In this document: positions 8,995 to 18,872 of the stretch, one piece after another
Layout of the letters: the number at the start of each line of letters is the position of its first letter
How positions within the stretch are numbered: position 1 is the stretch's first letter
NCBI RefSeq assembly: GCF_015999465.1
Contig: NZ_CP065534.1
Coordinates: 434,001-498,000, forward strand
Direction of reading: 5' to 3'
DNA length: 64,000 nucleotides
DNA from: Lonsdalea populi
GTDB taxonomy: Bacteria; Pseudomonadota; Gammaproteobacteria; Enterobacterales; Enterobacteriaceae
The notes under the pieces: generated by a model
The model's input: the letters and a program-made list of their open reading frames with translations, nothing else
Database searches by the model: none
Told to the model about the DNA's origin: nothing
Position numbers and translations under genes: made by a program

Positions 8995-9582
8995 ATGAAC
9001 AGTCTGCGCATTGGGTTAGTGTCGGTTTCCGACAGGGCATTCAGCGGCATTTACCAGGATAAAGGGATCCCAGCGTTGGAAACATGGTTCTCACAAGCGC
9101 TGACGACGCCGTTCGAGATACAGCCGCGTCTGGTGCCGGACGAACAAGCCCTGATCGAACAAACGCTGTGCGAGCTGGTGGATGAGTTCGGTTGCCATCT
9201 GGTGCTGACCACCGGCGGAACCGGACCGGCGCGGCGTGATGTCACCCCCGACGCGACGCTGGCGGTCGCCGACCGTGAGATGCCGGGATTCGGCGAACAG
9301 ATGCGGCAGATCAGCCTGCGGTTCGTGCCGACGGCGATATTGTCCCGTCAGGTGGGCGTGATTCGCAAACAGGCGTTGATTCTCAATCTGCCGGGTCAGC
9401 CAAAGTCGATTCAGGAGACGCTAACCGGCCTGAAGGATGAGGCGGGTCAGGTCGTTGTTCCGGGCATTTTCGCCAGCGTTCCCTACTGCATTCAACTGCT
9501 GGAAGGCCCTTACGTTGAGACCAATCCCAACGTGGTCGCTGCTTTCCGTCCCAAAAGTGCGCTGCGCGATATTCAGAACTAA
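8995..9582 (+). CDS. mog: Molybdopterin adenylyltransferase
   Basis: Mog adenylylates molybdopterin before molybdate insertion in molybdenum-cofactor synthesis. The product has 195 residues, the same as in E. coli. The MoCF-domain signature LTTGGTGPARRDVTPDAT is at about residues 70-87, and the substrate region includes MPGFGEQMR and LNLPGQPKSI. The ATG at 8995 is preceded by the weak purine run ACGAGG. It stands alone upstream of an MFS transporter gene, where E. coli has satP. Confidence 0.96.
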   Translation: MNSLRIGLVSVSDRAFSGIYQDKGIPALETWFSQALTTPFEIQPRLVPDEQALIEQTLCELVDEFGCHLVLTTGGTGPARRDVTPDATLAVADREMPGFGEQMRQISLRFVPTAILSRQVGVIRKQALILNLPGQPKSIQETLTGLKDEAGQVVVPGIFASVPYCIQLLEGPYVETNPNVVAAFRPKSALRDIQN

Positions 9583-9703
9583 AGTCGGCGCTCGCGCGTC
9601 ATAAGATTTAGATTTGTCTGGCTGGCTGAAATTTGTCGGTATAGTCATGTTTTAACAAGGATACTACAGCGCCCATGATTCAATGGCGCATAGCGTGGTC
9701 ATT

Positions 9704-11041
9704 ATGGATAACATCTCTCATCAGCAGTTGAACCGACAAGACTACAAAACCCTTTCTCTGGCGGCGCTGGGTGGCGCTCTGGAGTTCTACGATTTCATCG
9801 TGTTCGTCTTTTTCGCTCCGGTGATCGGCCAGCTATTCTTCCCATCCGATAGCCCTGAGTGGCTGCGTCAGCTGCAAACGTTCGGCATTTTCGCCGCAGG
9901 CTATCTGGCCCGGCCGTTGGGCGGCATTGTCATGGCCCACTTCGGCGACCTGGTGGGACGTAAAAAGATGTTCAGCCTGAGCATTTTACTGATGGCGCTG
10001 CCGACGCTGGGCATGGGGTTGCTGCCTACCTACGCGACGATAGGGGTAGCCGCTCCAGTCTTGCTGTTGCTGCTGCGTCTGCTGCAAGGGGCGGCCATTG
10101 GCGGCGAAGTGCCCGGCGCCTGGGTCTTCGTTGCCGAACATGTGCCAGCGAAACGCCTTGGCATCGCCTGCGGCATTCTCACGTCGGGGCTGACGCTGGG
10201 GATTTTGGTGGGATCGATGCTGGCGTCTCTGTTGAACATACTGTTGTCCCAGGAGCAAATTCTCTCCGGCGGTTGGCGCATCCCGTTCTTTATCGGCGGC
10301 CTTTTCGGCTTTATCGCGATGTACCTGCGTCGCTGGCTGAAAGAAACCCCGGTGTTTGTGGAAATGCAGGCGCGTAAAGCGCTGGCGAAAGAGCTGCCGC
10401 TCAAATCGATCATGCAGGAACACAAAAAGTCAGTTTTTTTATCGATGATGCTGACCTGGCTGCTGTCGGCGGGGGTGGTCGTCGTGGTGCTGATGTCGCC
10501 CACCTACCTGCAGCGGGTTCACGGCATCGTCCCTGCTCTGACCCTGCAGGCAAACAGTCTTGCGACGGTGATGCTGATGCTGGGCTGCATCGCTGCGGGG
10601 GGTATTGCGGACCGACTGGGGCTGGGCAAAACGTTTATCGGCGGCAGTCTACTGCTGGCTGCAAGCTGCGGATTCTTTTATACCCATGCGGCAGACAGTA
10701 CCGCAACCTTGTTCGCGAGCTATGCGCTGGCCGGATTCAGCGTCGGCGTGACGGGGTTAGTGCCGTGTGTGATGGTGCGCGCTTTCCCTCCCGTCGTGAG
10801 ATTCTCCGGCATTTCATTCTCCTACAATATCGCCTACGCGATCTTTGGCGGATTGACGCCGATTTTAGTGACGCTCTTGATGAAATGGACGCCGTTAGCG
10901 CCCGCGCTGTACGTCTTGTTCTTGTCGATAGGGGGAGTGCTGATGGGCGGCTATCTCATGCGCTATCTGCGCGAAAAAGAGCAGGGTGACGCGCTCTTTG
11001 CAAGCAAAGCCTCCTCTTCCTCTTTCTCCGGGCGTGGGTAA
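9704..11041 (+). CDS. MFS transporter, metabolite:H+ symporter type
   Basis: The product has 445 residues from the ATG at 9704 (452 if translation begins at 9683). It has twelve predicted membrane segments and the family motif GDLVGRKKMF between TM2 and TM3. The N-terminal LGGALEFYDFIVFVFFAP resembles the NAMEWFDFGVYGF block of ProP, placing it in the sugar/metabolite porter branch. The C-terminus carries a Ser-rich tail (ASSSSFSG). The substrate cannot be read from the sequence. It lies between mog and dnaK, a position occupied by the unrelated satP in E. coli. The start is uncertain because neither ATG has a good ribosome site. Confidence 0.85.
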   Translation: MDNISHQQLNRQDYKTLSLAALGGALEFYDFIVFVFFAPVIGQLFFPSDSPEWLRQLQTFGIFAAGYLARPLGGIVMAHFGDLVGRKKMFSLSILLMALPTLGMGLLPTYATIGVAAPVLLLLLRLLQGAAIGGEVPGAWVFVAEHVPAKRLGIACGILTSGLTLGILVGSMLASLLNILLSQEQILSGGWRIPFFIGGLFGFIAMYLRRWLKETPVFVEMQARKALAKELPLKSIMQEHKKSVFLSMMLTWLLSAGVVVVVLMSPTYLQRVHGIVPALTLQANSLATVMLMLGCIAAGGIADRLGLGKTFIGGSLLLAASCGFFYTHAADSTATLFASYALAGFSVGVTGLVPCVMVRAFPPVVRFSGISFSYNIAYAIFGGLTPILVTLLMKWTPLAPALYVLFLSIGGVLMGGYLMRYLREKEQGDALFASKASSSSFSGRG

Positions 11042-11092
11042 ACCGCCTTACTCAGCTTAACCCGCGCCGTCCATGCGCACTGGTCCTATCTC

Positions 11093-11113
11093 TGACGGGG
11101 AATCAATCCCCGT
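11093..11113 (+). terminator. Possible terminator-like hairpin after the MFS gene
   Basis: GACGGGGA-ATCAA-TCCCCGTC is an 8-base perfect inverted repeat about 50 bases after the transporter stop. It lacks a T tract, so termination is only a possibility. Confidence 0.45.
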
Positions 11114-11232
11114 CGGCGACAACAACGCGGGCGAAATGGGCTCACGCGCGGTACGAGAAGACGGCTTAGCGTCTTTCTCCTGTATACAGAAAAAGCAAAA
11201 TAGCGAAAGAATGGTTTTTTTTACCCAGTAGC

Positions 11233-11262
11233 CCTTGATGCTGGCATTGTCGTCCCCATCTA
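11233..11262 (+). promoter_or_regulatory. Sigma-32 heat-shock promoter of dnaKJ
   Basis: CCCTTGATG (-35) and CCCCATCT (-10, 11254-11261) are separated by 13 bases. This closely matches the consensus CTTGAA-N13-17-CCCCAT and nearly reproduces the E. coli dnaK promoter P1. It lies about 120 bases before the dnaK ATG. Confidence 0.88.
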
Positions 11263-11383
11263 TGAGTCATCAGAACAGTTTGACCGAACACAGCAGGTAG
11301 GCGGGGGAGTTGAAAACTCATTCGCCGCCCACACAGTAGGTTGAACGATACAACCGAATATGACTTTTAGTGGAGATGTTTAG

Positions 11384-13297
11384 ATGGGTAAGATCATTGG
11401 TATCGACTTGGGTACAACCAACTCCTGTGTTGCGATTATGGATGGTACGCAGGTTAAAGTACTGGAGAACAGCGAGGGCGACCGCACCACGCCTTCCATT
11501 ATTGCTTATACGCAGGACGGTGAAACTCTGGTTGGCCAACCGGCTAAACGTCAGGCGGTGACCAACCCTAAAAACACGCTGTTTGCTATCAAACGTCTGA
11601 TTGGTCGTCGCTTTCAGGATGAAGAAGTCCAGCGTGACGCCAACATCATGCCGTACAAAATCATCGGTGCCGACAACGGAGACGCCTGGCTGGAAGTGAA
11701 AGACCAGAAACTGGCTCCGCCGCAGATTTCCGCTGAAGTTCTGAAAAAAATGAAGAAAACGGCAGAAGATTACCTGGGCGAAGCCGTCACTGAAGCGGTT
11801 ATCACCGTACCGGCTTACTTCAACGATGCTCAGCGTCAGGCGACCAAAGACGCCGGCCGTATCGCCGGTCTGGAAGTCAAACGTATCATCAACGAACCGA
11901 CCGCTGCCGCTCTGGCCTATGGTCTGGATAAAGAAGTCGGCAACCGTACTATCGCGGTTTACGACCTGGGTGGTGGTACGTTCGATATCTCCATCATCGA
12001 AATCGATGAAGTGGAAGGCGAAAAAACCTTCGAAGTACTGGCGACCAACGGTGATACCCACCTGGGCGGTGAGGATTTCGACAGCCGTCTGATCAACTAC
12101 CTGGTTGACGAGTTCAAGAAAGAGCAGAACTTCGACCTGCGTAACGATCCGCTGGCAATGCAGCGCCTGAAAGAAGCGGCGGAAAAAGCGAAAATCGAGC
12201 TGTCTTCCGCACAGCAGACTGACGTTAACCTGCCGTACATCACGGCTGACGCTTCTGGCCCGAAACACCTGAACATTAAAGTGACTCGCGCCAAACTGGA
12301 ATCTCTGGTAGAAGAGCTGGTCAGCCGTTCTCTGGAGCCGCTGAAAGTGGCGCTGCAGGACGCCAAACTGTCCGTATCCGACATTAACGACGTCATTCTG
12401 GTCGGCGGTCAGACGCGTATGCCAATGGTTCAGAAGAAAGTGGCTGATTTCTTCGGCAAAGAGCCGCGTAAAGACGTTAACCCGGATGAAGCCGTGGCTA
12501 TCGGCGCTGCTGTACAGGGCGGCGTGCTGTCCGGTGACGTAAAAGACGTACTGCTGCTGGACGTGACCCCGCTGTCTCTGGGTATCGAAACCATGGGCGG
12601 CGTGATGACGGCGCTGATTGCTAAAAACACCACGATCCCGACTAAACACAGCCAGGTATTCTCTACCGCGGAAGACAACCAGTCCGCAGTCACGATCCAC
12701 GTGCTGCAGGGTGAGCGTAAACGCGCTCAGGACAATAAATCCCTGGGCCAGTTTAACCTGGACGGCATTCAACCGGCACAGCGCGGTATGCCGCAGATCG
12801 AAGTCACCTTCGACATTGATGCGGACGGTATCTTGCACGTGTCTGCGAAGGATAAAAACAGCGGTCGTGAACAAAACATTACCATCAAGGCGTCTTCTGG
12901 CCTGAACGAAGACGAAATCCAGAAGATGGTGCGTGAAGCTGAAGCGAATGCGGAATCCGACCGTAAGTTCGAAGAGCTGGTTCAGACTCGCAACCAGGGC
13001 GACCACCTGCTGCACAGCACGCGTAAGCAGTTGGAAGAGCTGGGCGATAAACTGGCTGCCAATGACAAAACGGCTATCGAAGACGCGCTGAAAGCGCTGG
13101 AAGCCTCTCTGAAGTCTGAAGATAAAGCAGACATCGAAGCAAAAATCCAGGCGCTGGCCGAAGCATCGACCAAACTGCTGGAAGCTTCTCAGCAGCAGGC
13201 TCAGCCGGAAGCGGGTTCCGCTGGCGGTGAAAGCGCTGACCGTAAAGACGACGATGTCGTTGATGCGGAATTCGAAGAAGTCAAAGACAAAAAATAA
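11384..13297 (+). CDS. dnaK: Chaperone protein DnaK (Hsp70)
   Basis: DnaK is the cytosolic ATP-driven chaperone that binds exposed hydrophobic peptides and works with DnaJ and GrpE. The product has 637 residues (E. coli 638). The nucleotide-binding domain opens with [14 protein letters not shown], the second phosphate loop is [12 protein letters not shown], and the interdomain linker VLLLDVTP is near residue 389. The C-terminal lid ends in the conserved acidic tail [15 protein letters not shown]. It is transcribed with dnaJ from the sigma-32 promoter at 11233. A 565-codon open frame on the opposite strand is a codon-bias shadow. Confidence 0.99.
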   Translation: MGKIIGIDLGTTNSCVAIMDGTQVKVLENSEGDRTTPSIIAYTQDGETLVGQPAKRQAVTNPKNTLFAIKRLIGRRFQDEEVQRDANIMPYKIIGADNGDAWLEVKDQKLAPPQISAEVLKKMKKTAEDYLGEAVTEAVITVPAYFNDAQRQATKDAGRIAGLEVKRIINEPTAAALAYGLDKEVGNRTIAVYDLGGGTFDISIIEIDEVEGEKTFEVLATNGDTHLGGEDFDSRLINYLVDEFKKEQNFDLRNDPLAMQRLKEAAEKAKIELSSAQQTDVNLPYITADASGPKHLNIKVTRAKLESLVEELVSRSLEPLKVALQDAKLSVSDINDVILVGGQTRMPMVQKKVADFFGKEPRKDVNPDEAVAIGAAVQGGVLSGDVKDVLLLDVTPLSLGIETMGGVMTALIAKNTTIPTKHSQVFSTAEDNQSAVTIHVLQGERKRAQDNKSLGQFNLDGIQPAQRGMPQIEVTFDIDADGILHVSAKDKNSGREQNITIKASSGLNEDEIQKMVREAEANAESDRKFEELVQTRNQGDHLLHSTRKQLEELGDKLAANDKTAIEDALKALEASLKSEDKADIEAKIQALAEASTKLLEASQQQAQPEAGSAGGESADRKDDDVVDAEFEEVKDKK

Positions 13298-13314
13298 TCG
13301 CCCTTGAGCGGGCG

Positions 13315-13389
13315 CGGCAGCGGTAATTGTTTGTTACCGTTGCCGGCAAGGCAATCAGCACGGGCGTCGGGGAAACTCTGCGCCCGTGC
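13315..13389 (+). other. Two hairpins in the dnaK-dnaJ intergenic region
   Basis: The 118-base gap holds two strong inverted repeats: CGGCAGCGGTAA/TTACCGTTGCCG (13315-13345) and the perfect 9-base pair GCACGGGCG/CGCCCGTGC (13358-13389). Neither has a T tract, so they are not ordinary terminators. They may slow transcription or stabilise the dnaK message relative to dnaJ, which is an inference. Confidence 0.65.
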
Positions 13390-13415
13390 ACGCATGTTGA
13401 GGGCAGATAACAAGC

Positions 13416-14543
13416 ATGGCTAAGCAAGACTACTACGAAACGTTAGGCGTTGCGAAAAGCGCGGATGAACGTGAAATCAAGAAGGCGTACAAGCGCCTGG
13501 CGATGAAATTTCACCCGGACCGTAACCCCGGTGACAGCAGTGCTGAAGCCAAATTTAAAGAAGTCAAAGAAGCCTACGAAGTGCTGAGCGATTCGCAGAA
13601 ACGCGCCGCATACGATCAGTACGGTCACGCTGCGTTCGAACAAGGCGGCATGGGCGGCGGTGGCGGCGGCGGCGGCGCAGACTTCAGCGATATTTTTGGC
13701 GACGTTTTCGGCGACATTTTCGGTGGCGGACGCCGTCAACGCGCGAGCCGCGGCTCAGACCTACGTTACAATATGGATCTGACTTTGGAAGAAGCCGTGC
13801 GTGGCGTCACCAAAGAGATCCGTATTCCGACGCTGGAAGAGTGTGATGTTTGTCATGGCAACGGCTCCCGACCAGGGAGCTCGCCGGCGACCTGTCCAAC
13901 CTGTCATGGCAACGGTCAGGTGCAGATGCGTCAGGGCTTCTTCACCGTGCAGCAGGCCTGTCCGCACTGTCACGGTCGCGGCAAGATCATCAAAGATCCG
14001 TGCGTGAAATGTCACGGTCACGGCCGTATGGAAAAAAGCAAAACGCTGTCGGTTAAAATTCCGGCGGGCGTGGATACGGGTGACCGCATTCGTCTCTCTG
14101 GCGAAGGCGAAGCCGGCGAGATGGGCGCGCCAGCAGGCGATCTGTACGTACAGGTCCAGGTGAAACAGCACCCGATCTTCCAGCGTGAAGAAAACAACCT
14201 TTACTGCGAAGTGCCGATCAACTTTGCGATGGCGGCGTTGGGCGGCGAAATCGAAGTGCCGACGCTGGATGGCCGCGTGAAGCTGAAAGTGCCGGCGGAA
14301 ACGCAGACCGGCAAGCTGTTCAGAATGCGCGGCAGGGGCGTGAAGTCCGTTCGCGGCGGCGCTCAGGGCGACCTGTTGTGTCGCGTTGTGGTAGAAACGC
14401 CGGTCAGCCTGAACGAGCGCCAGAAAGAGCTGCTGCAGGAGCTGGAACAGAGCTTTGGCGGACCTTCCGGCGAGCGTAACAGCCCGCGCTCGAAAAGCTT
14501 TTTCGACGGTGTGAAGAAGTTCTTCGACGATTTGACCCGCTAG
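13416..14543 (+). CDS. dnaJ: Chaperone protein DnaJ (Hsp40)
   Basis: DnaJ delivers substrates to DnaK and stimulates its ATPase. The product has 375 residues (E. coli 376). The J domain spans about residues 4-70 with HPD at 33-35. A Gly/Phe-rich stretch with a run of glycines follows (about 75-105), then four zinc-binding CxxCxGxG repeats ([32 protein letters not shown]), then the C-terminal substrate domains. It is the second gene of the dnaKJ heat-shock operon and is followed by a strong terminator. Confidence 0.99.
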   Translation: MAKQDYYETLGVAKSADEREIKKAYKRLAMKFHPDRNPGDSSAEAKFKEVKEAYEVLSDSQKRAAYDQYGHAAFEQGGMGGGGGGGGADFSDIFGDVFGDIFGGGRRQRASRGSDLRYNMDLTLEEAVRGVTKEIRIPTLEECDVCHGNGSRPGSSPATCPTCHGNGQVQMRQGFFTVQQACPHCHGRGKIIKDPCVKCHGHGRMEKSKTLSVKIPAGVDTGDRIRLSGEGEAGEMGAPAGDLYVQVQVKQHPIFQREENNLYCEVPINFAMAALGGEIEVPTLDGRVKLKVPAETQTGKLFRMRGRGVKSVRGGAQGDLLCRVVVETPVSLNERQKELLQELEQSFGGPSGERNSPRSKSFFDGVKKFFDDLTR

Positions 14544-14568
14544 TTCGCTCTATGCGTCAATCCCATCA

Positions 14569-14597
14569 ACGGTCCGCTTTGCGGGCCGTTTTTTTAT
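14569..14597 (+). terminator. Terminator of the dnaKJ operon
   Basis: ACGGTCCGC-TTT-GCGGGCCGT is followed by seven T residues, 26 bases after the dnaJ stop. Confidence 0.9.
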
Positions 14598-14743
14598 GGC
14601 GCGATGGTGCGCCGATTTCCCTATCTTGCTGACAGCCTCGCGCTACGGCGGCCTTCCCGGGCGATAGGGCGCGTTGTGACAAAAACGTCATATCGCGGAG
14701 ATATGCTTAGGCCTCTCATTGATTGCTCAAACAGGTGCTTTTC

Positions 14744-15630
14744 ATGCAACGATTTCTCCACTGCTTCTGCGTGTTTCTGTGTTTGGCGGCAGCGTCCGGC
14801 ACGGGGTATTCCGCTAGTGCGCCTCAGGTGATTGCACATCGGGGCGGGACAGGAGACGCGCCGGAAAATACGGTGATAGCGGTTGATGACGCGCTGAGGA
14901 ACGGCGCGGATGCGGTTTGGGTCACGCTGCAGGAGGCGAAAGATGGTGTGATTGTGTTGTACCGCCCGACGGATCTTAAGGCGCTGACCAATAAACAAGG
15001 GCCGATTTCTGCCTATACCAGCGCTGAATTAGCGAATGTGGATTCGACGATGACACGCATCATCCCTACCGCGGGAAGGGCGTCGGCATTCCTCGGCTGG
15101 ATACGGTCTTGCGGGCTTTTCCACAGGTACCGTTCTATCTGGATATCAAATCGCCCGATGCCGATCCAATCCGTTTTGGTGAGGCGCTGCTGAAAACGCT
15201 GCAGGAAACCGGAAGTTTGTCGCGAACGCGCGTTTACTCCACGGATGCGCGCTATCTCGAGGCTTTGCCGCCGCAGATTTCTCGTTTTGAAACCCGTGAC
15301 CGGACCAGAACCTTGCTGGCGAATGTCTCTATGGCGCATCGATGTGACCCGCTTCCGGCCACGCAGGCACCGCATTGGTACGGGTTGGAACTACGTCGCG
15401 AGGTCGAGGTCGTTGAGCATTTCACGTTGGGAGAAGGGCGTTCCAAAACCCTGTTGACCTGGGATAAAGAAGCGATGGACTGCTTTCGGTCTGCCGGAAC
15501 GGCGCAGGTGATTCTGTTTGGCATCAATACGCCAGCCGACTACCAGCGTGCGCAGGCGCTGGGGGCGGATGGCGTGCTGGTGGACTCTCCACGCAGTGCA
15601 CGGGCTTTTCGCCAGGGAAAGGCGAAATAG
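14744..15630 (+). pseudogene. GDPD-like secreted protein, frameshifted
   Basis: Two overlapping frames together encode one protein of about 295 residues of the glycerophosphodiester phosphodiesterase fold. Frame one (from 14744) begins with a signal peptide (MQRFLHCFCVFLCLAAASG) and has the GDPD start motif VIAHRGG...APENT. Near 15045 the reading shifts by a single missing base to the frame that carries HPYRGKGVGIPRLDTVLRAF, YLDIKSPDADP and the C-terminal ADGVLVDSPRSA, ending at TAG 15630. Canonical GDPD enzymes have an acidic ExD pair and a histidine (D/E-L-D...YHD); here the matching segment reads AVWVTLQEAKDGVIVLYRP, so metal ligands and catalytic histidine are replaced. The frameshift could be a true mutation or a sequencing error. 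Confidence 0.75.
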
Positions 15631-15850
15631 CGATGTGTGCCAGCCATGATAAATGGCAGGTGGTACGGGCGCGACACGCTTTTACAGGCTTAAAGGCGTT
15701 CATCATTTTGCTGCGGTTTCTTTTTGCCGAAAGTTATCCGGTTTTTGTTGAATATTGCGGCATTTTCAACGAGTGTATTGGCCGGTGAGCCGACTTCCTG
15801 GCGTCATAAGAAGACGGTGTGCTGATTTCGATTTGAGAGAGAATGTCCTG

Positions 15851-17026
15851 ATGATAAGGCTATTGCGCCGGTTCGCCCGGCTGGATGCGGCGGCGGGAAT
15901 GACGCTGATTGCTGCAACGCTGTTGGCGTTGCTGATGGCGAATATACCGCTGACGGCGAGCGGATACGACAAAGTACTCACGACGCCGTTCGATGTGAAG
16001 CTGGGAGAGATGAGCATTCATGCCTCGCTGCTGCATGTGATCAACGATGGCCTGATGACGCTGTTTTTCCTGATAGTAGGGCTTGAGGTTAAACGTGAGC
16101 TAATGGTTGGCGCATTGGCCAGCCGTCGTCAGGCGTTGTTACCCATTGCTGCCGCCCTTGGCGGGATGGTGGTCCCTGCGCTGATCTATCTGGCTATCAA
16201 CGCGGCAGATGCGCATACGCGGGTAGGATGGGCGATCCCGACGGCAACGGACATCGCCTTCGCGGTCGGAGTTTTGGTCCTGCTGGGTAAACGGGTGCCG
16301 CCGGGACTGAAAGTTTTCCTGCTGGCGCTGGCGATCATTGACGATCTCGGGGCGATTCTGGTGATCGCGCTGTTTTACACTCAGCAGTTGCATGGGCTGG
16401 CGCTGCTGGGGGCGGCGCTGTCGACGCTGGTTTTGGCGTATTTAAATTGGCGGCAGGTCATGAATACGCCCGCCTATTTATTGGTGGGTGCCGTTGTGTG
16501 GCTCTGCGTTCTTCTGTCAGGCGTGCATGCCACGCTGGCGGGCGTGGTGGTCGGATTCCTAATCCCGCTGCGCGCGCCGGCTGGGCAACCGTCGCCTGCG
16601 AAAGCGCTTGAACACCAATTGAGCGGCTGGGTCGCTTTTCTGATTATCCCGCTGTTTGCCTTCGCCAACGCGGGTATCGCGCTACAGGGCGTAGACGCAG
16701 AGCAGATGCTCTCGCCGCTCACGGTGGGCATAGCCGCTGGTCTGCTGATAGGAAAACCGCTGGGTATTATGTTGTTCAGCGGCGTGGTGACCGCGCTGGG
16801 GCTGGCGACATTACCGGCAGGCGTGAACTTTCGTCAGCTCAGTGCGGTATCAGTGCTGTGCGGCATTGGCTTTACGATGTCCATTTTCATCACACTCCTG
16901 TCTTTTGGCGGTGAGGCGGATGCGGCGACGGTGCTGTATGCGAAACTCGCGATTCTGGTGACCTCGTTGGCGGCTGGCGTGTTGGGTTTTATCGCTTTGC
17001 GTATTGCGCTGCCAGCGGTGTCTTAG
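15851..17026 (+). CDS. nhaA: Na+/H+ antiporter NhaA
   Basis: NhaA exports sodium in exchange for protons across the inner membrane and controls pH and salt tolerance. The product has 391 residues (E. coli 388) with about twelve membrane helices. The transport-site residues are present: D134 in PTATDIAFA and the DD pair at 164-165 in LAIIDDLGAI, and a conserved lysine sits in LIGKPLG near residue 300. The start is placed at 15851 because homology begins at MIRLLRRFARLDAAAG; 32 in-frame upstream codons are rejected. No nhaR regulator follows; rpsT is next, in the opposite direction. Confidence 0.97.
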   Translation: MIRLLRRFARLDAAAGMTLIAATLLALLMANIPLTASGYDKVLTTPFDVKLGEMSIHASLLHVINDGLMTLFFLIVGLEVKRELMVGALASRRQALLPIAAALGGMVVPALIYLAINAADAHTRVGWAIPTATDIAFAVGVLVLLGKRVPPGLKVFLLALAIIDDLGAILVIALFYTQQLHGLALLGAALSTLVLAYLNWRQVMNTPAYLLVGAVVWLCVLLSGVHATLAGVVVGFLIPLRAPAGQPSPAKALEHQLSGWVAFLIIPLFAFANAGIALQGVDAEQMLSPLTVGIAAGLLIGKPLGIMLFSGVVTALGLATLPAGVNFRQLSAVSVLCGIGFTMSIFITLLSFGGEADAATVLYAKLAILVTSLAAGVLGFIALRIALPAVS

Positions 17027-17181
17027 CACACAACGTCGCCCAGAGAAGAGTGACCTGCTGCAGGTATGGGATGATGTTAGGCCTTGTCGTGATCATCCGT
17101 GCTGGCGATCCATTGACGTGATCAAGGCGACTGTCTGTCATCTATGATGAAAGATTGAGATTTGAGGATCTGCAGACATAA

Positions 17182-17210
17182 AAAAACCGGCCTAGGCCGG
17201 TTTTTTCTAG
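17182..17210. terminator. Bidirectional terminator between nhaA and rpsT
   Basis: AAAAAACCGGCC-TA-GGCCGGTTTTTT is a near-perfect palindrome with A and T tracts on both sides. It lies 20 bases beyond the rpsT stop and can also end nhaA transcription. Confidence 0.92.
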
Positions 17211-17230
17211 CAATGCCTGCGAAAACGCGA

Positions 17231-17494
17231 TTATTGCAAAGCGTTGATCTGAGCGATCAGGTTTGACTTATGACGTGCAGCCTTGTTCTTGTGAATCAAG
17301 CCCTTGCTCGCCTGACGATCCACGATCGGTTGCATTTCATTAAACGCTTTCAGTGCTGCTTCTTTATCGCCAGTGGCGATCGCCGCGTATACTTTCTTGA
17401 TGAAAGTGCGCATCATGGAGCGACGGCTTGCGTTATGCTTGCGACGCTTTTCAGACTGTACGGCGCGTTTCTTAGCTGATTTGATATTAGCCAA
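17231..17494 (-). CDS. rpsT: 30S ribosomal protein S20
   Basis: S20 binds 16S rRNA early in small-subunit assembly. The product has 87 residues, the same as E. coli, beginning [16 protein letters not shown] and rich in lysine and arginine. The start codon is TTG (17494-17492), preceded by GGGAG. E. coli rpsT also starts with UUG and this rare start takes part in autogenous translational control, so the same mechanism is likely here. Confidence 0.98.
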   Translation of the reverse strand: MANIKSAKKRAVQSEKRRKHNASRRSMMRTFIKKVYAAIATGDKEAALKAFNEMQPIVDRQASKGLIHKNKAARHKSNLIAQINALQ

Positions 17495-17542
17495 GGTCCA
17501 ACTCCCAAATATATTCTATCGAGGACAATTCAAAGGCCGAGG

Positions 17543-17571
17543 AATATGCCCGGTTAGCCTTCTTTTGTCAA
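17543..17571 (-). promoter_or_regulatory. rpsT promoter
   Basis: On the minus strand TTGACA (17571-17566), a 17-base spacer and CATATT (17548-17543) form a strong promoter. The bases between and after are nearly the same as I recall for the E. coli rpsT P2 promoter. Confidence 0.8.
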
Positions 17572-17840
17572 TGGATTTGTGCAAATAAGCGCCGTTTGTA
17601 CGTCAGCGCTTGTTACGTTGTGATGGCGCAGGATTTTAACAGCTTCACGCCGGGGAATACAGCCTTTCACGCCATAAATCGGTATTAAAACGCGCAACGC
17701 GTGTTAACCGACCGATCTTGACAACCACATGCCTTGCCGGACGTGAGATACCGTCATCCCTAGAGGCGTTTCTGTTTGTTTTCAACCCTCCGTCAGCGCT
17801 GAAATCGGAAGGGCTGGTGACAAAAGGCGCGCATCCCGGG
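17572..17840. other. Gene-free region between rpsT and ribF promoters
   Basis: About 270 bases of the 404-base rpsT-ribF gap lie outside the two promoters. A 69-codon open frame on the minus strand (17645-17854) shows no motif. A second upstream rpsT promoter may lie here, but I could not identify one with confidence. Confidence 0.5.
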
Positions 17841-17869
17841 TTAACCTTGCTCACTGTACAAGGTATAAT
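17841..17869 (+). promoter_or_regulatory. Predicted ribF-ileS promoter
   Basis: TTAACC (17841-17846), 17 bases and a perfect TATAAT (17864-17869) lie about 30 bases before the ribF ATG. Confidence 0.7.
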
Positions 17870-17898
17870 CCGCCGATTTCCACTGTTCTGAGCCAGCT

Positions 17899-18840
17899 AT
17901 GCAGCTAATACGCGGTATACACAATCTTCAAGCGCGCCATCATGGCTGTGTGCTTACTATTGGTAATTTCGACGGTGTCCACCGCGGGCATCAGGCGCTG
18001 CTCGAACGCCTGAAACAGGAAGGGCAGAAGCGCGGACTGCCGGTCATGGTCATGATTTTCGAACCCCAACCGCAGGAGCTGTTCGGCGGCGAAAACGCCC
18101 CGGCGCGGCTGACGCGGCTGCGGGACAAGGTCAAATACCTGTCGCAGGCCGGGGTGGATTACCTTCTGTGCGTGAAGTTCGACGCCGCCTTCGCCGCCCA
18201 TTACGCCCATACCTTTATTTCTGATCTGCTGGTGGACAAGCTGGGCGTGAAATTCCTGGTGGTGGGGGATGACTTCCGCTTTGGCGCTGGTCGCAAAGGG
18301 GATTTCCTGTTATTACAGAAAGCGGGCGTCGAGCTGGGCTTTGAGGTCATCAGCACGGAATCGTTCTGCAATGGTGGAAAACGCGTGAGCAGCACAGCGG
18401 TGCGGGAAGCGCTCAGGCAGGACGATCTGGCGCTGGCCGAAGCCCTATTGGGTCATCCGTTCAGCATCTCCGGACGGGTGGTGCATGGCAATGCGCTCGG
18501 CCGCACGATAGGTTTTCCCACGGCGAATGTACCGTTGAAACGCAAGGTATCGCCGGTCAGCGGCGTGTACGCCGTGAGCGTCTATGGGCTGGGCGATGAG
18601 CCCATTCCCGGCGTGGCTAACATCGGAACGCGCCCGACAATCACCGGCGATAAGTTCCAGCAGTTGGAAGTACACCTGCTGGACGTCACGTTGGATCTGT
18701 ATGGCCGTCATATAGATGTGGTCATGCGCAAAAAACTACGTAATGAACAGCGATTTGCTTCGCTTGATGCGCTGAAGCAGCAGATTGCTAATGATGAGGT
18801 GGCGGCCCGTGAGTTCTTTGGGCTAAAGGCACCGGTTTAA
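17899..18840 (+). CDS. ribF: Bifunctional riboflavin kinase / FAD synthetase
   Basis: RibF phosphorylates riboflavin to FMN and adenylylates FMN to FAD. The product has 313 residues, equal to E. coli. The N-terminal nucleotidyltransferase carries [16 protein letters not shown] at about 22-37 and the [13 protein letters not shown] and SSTAVREAL motifs. The C-terminal kinase domain contains [11 protein letters not shown] and [10 protein letters not shown]. It heads the ribF-ileS-lspA-fkpB-ispH run; ileS begins 32 bases after its stop. Confidence 0.97.
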   Translation: MQLIRGIHNLQARHHGCVLTIGNFDGVHRGHQALLERLKQEGQKRGLPVMVMIFEPQPQELFGGENAPARLTRLRDKVKYLSQAGVDYLLCVKFDAAFAAHYAHTFISDLLVDKLGVKFLVVGDDFRFGAGRKGDFLLLQKAGVELGFEVISTESFCNGGKRVSSTAVREALRQDDLALAEALLGHPFSISGRVVHGNALGRTIGFPTANVPLKRKVSPVSGVYAVSVYGLGDEPIPGVANIGTRPTITGDKFQQLEVHLLDVTLDLYGRHIDVVMRKKLRNEQRFASLDALKQQIANDEVAAREFFGLKAPV

Positions 18841-18872
18841 TTTTTCTAGCCGAAAACGAAATCGAGAATCTA

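Larger units (their letters stand above)
11042..11383. other. dnaK upstream region
   Basis: A 342-base gap. It contains the sigma-32 promoter described separately and an untranslated leader of about 115 bases. The first 150 bases hold no recognised element, although a hairpin ATCAATCCCC-type repeat near 11100 (GACGGGGAATCAATCCCCGTC, imperfect loop) may terminate the upstream MFS gene. Confidence 0.55.

Noticed and set aside
11318..13015. 565-codon open frame antisense to dnaK
   Set aside because: It mirrors the strongly biased codons of dnaK, has no protein-family motif and no ribosome site. Long antisense frames in dnaK are a known codon-bias artefact.
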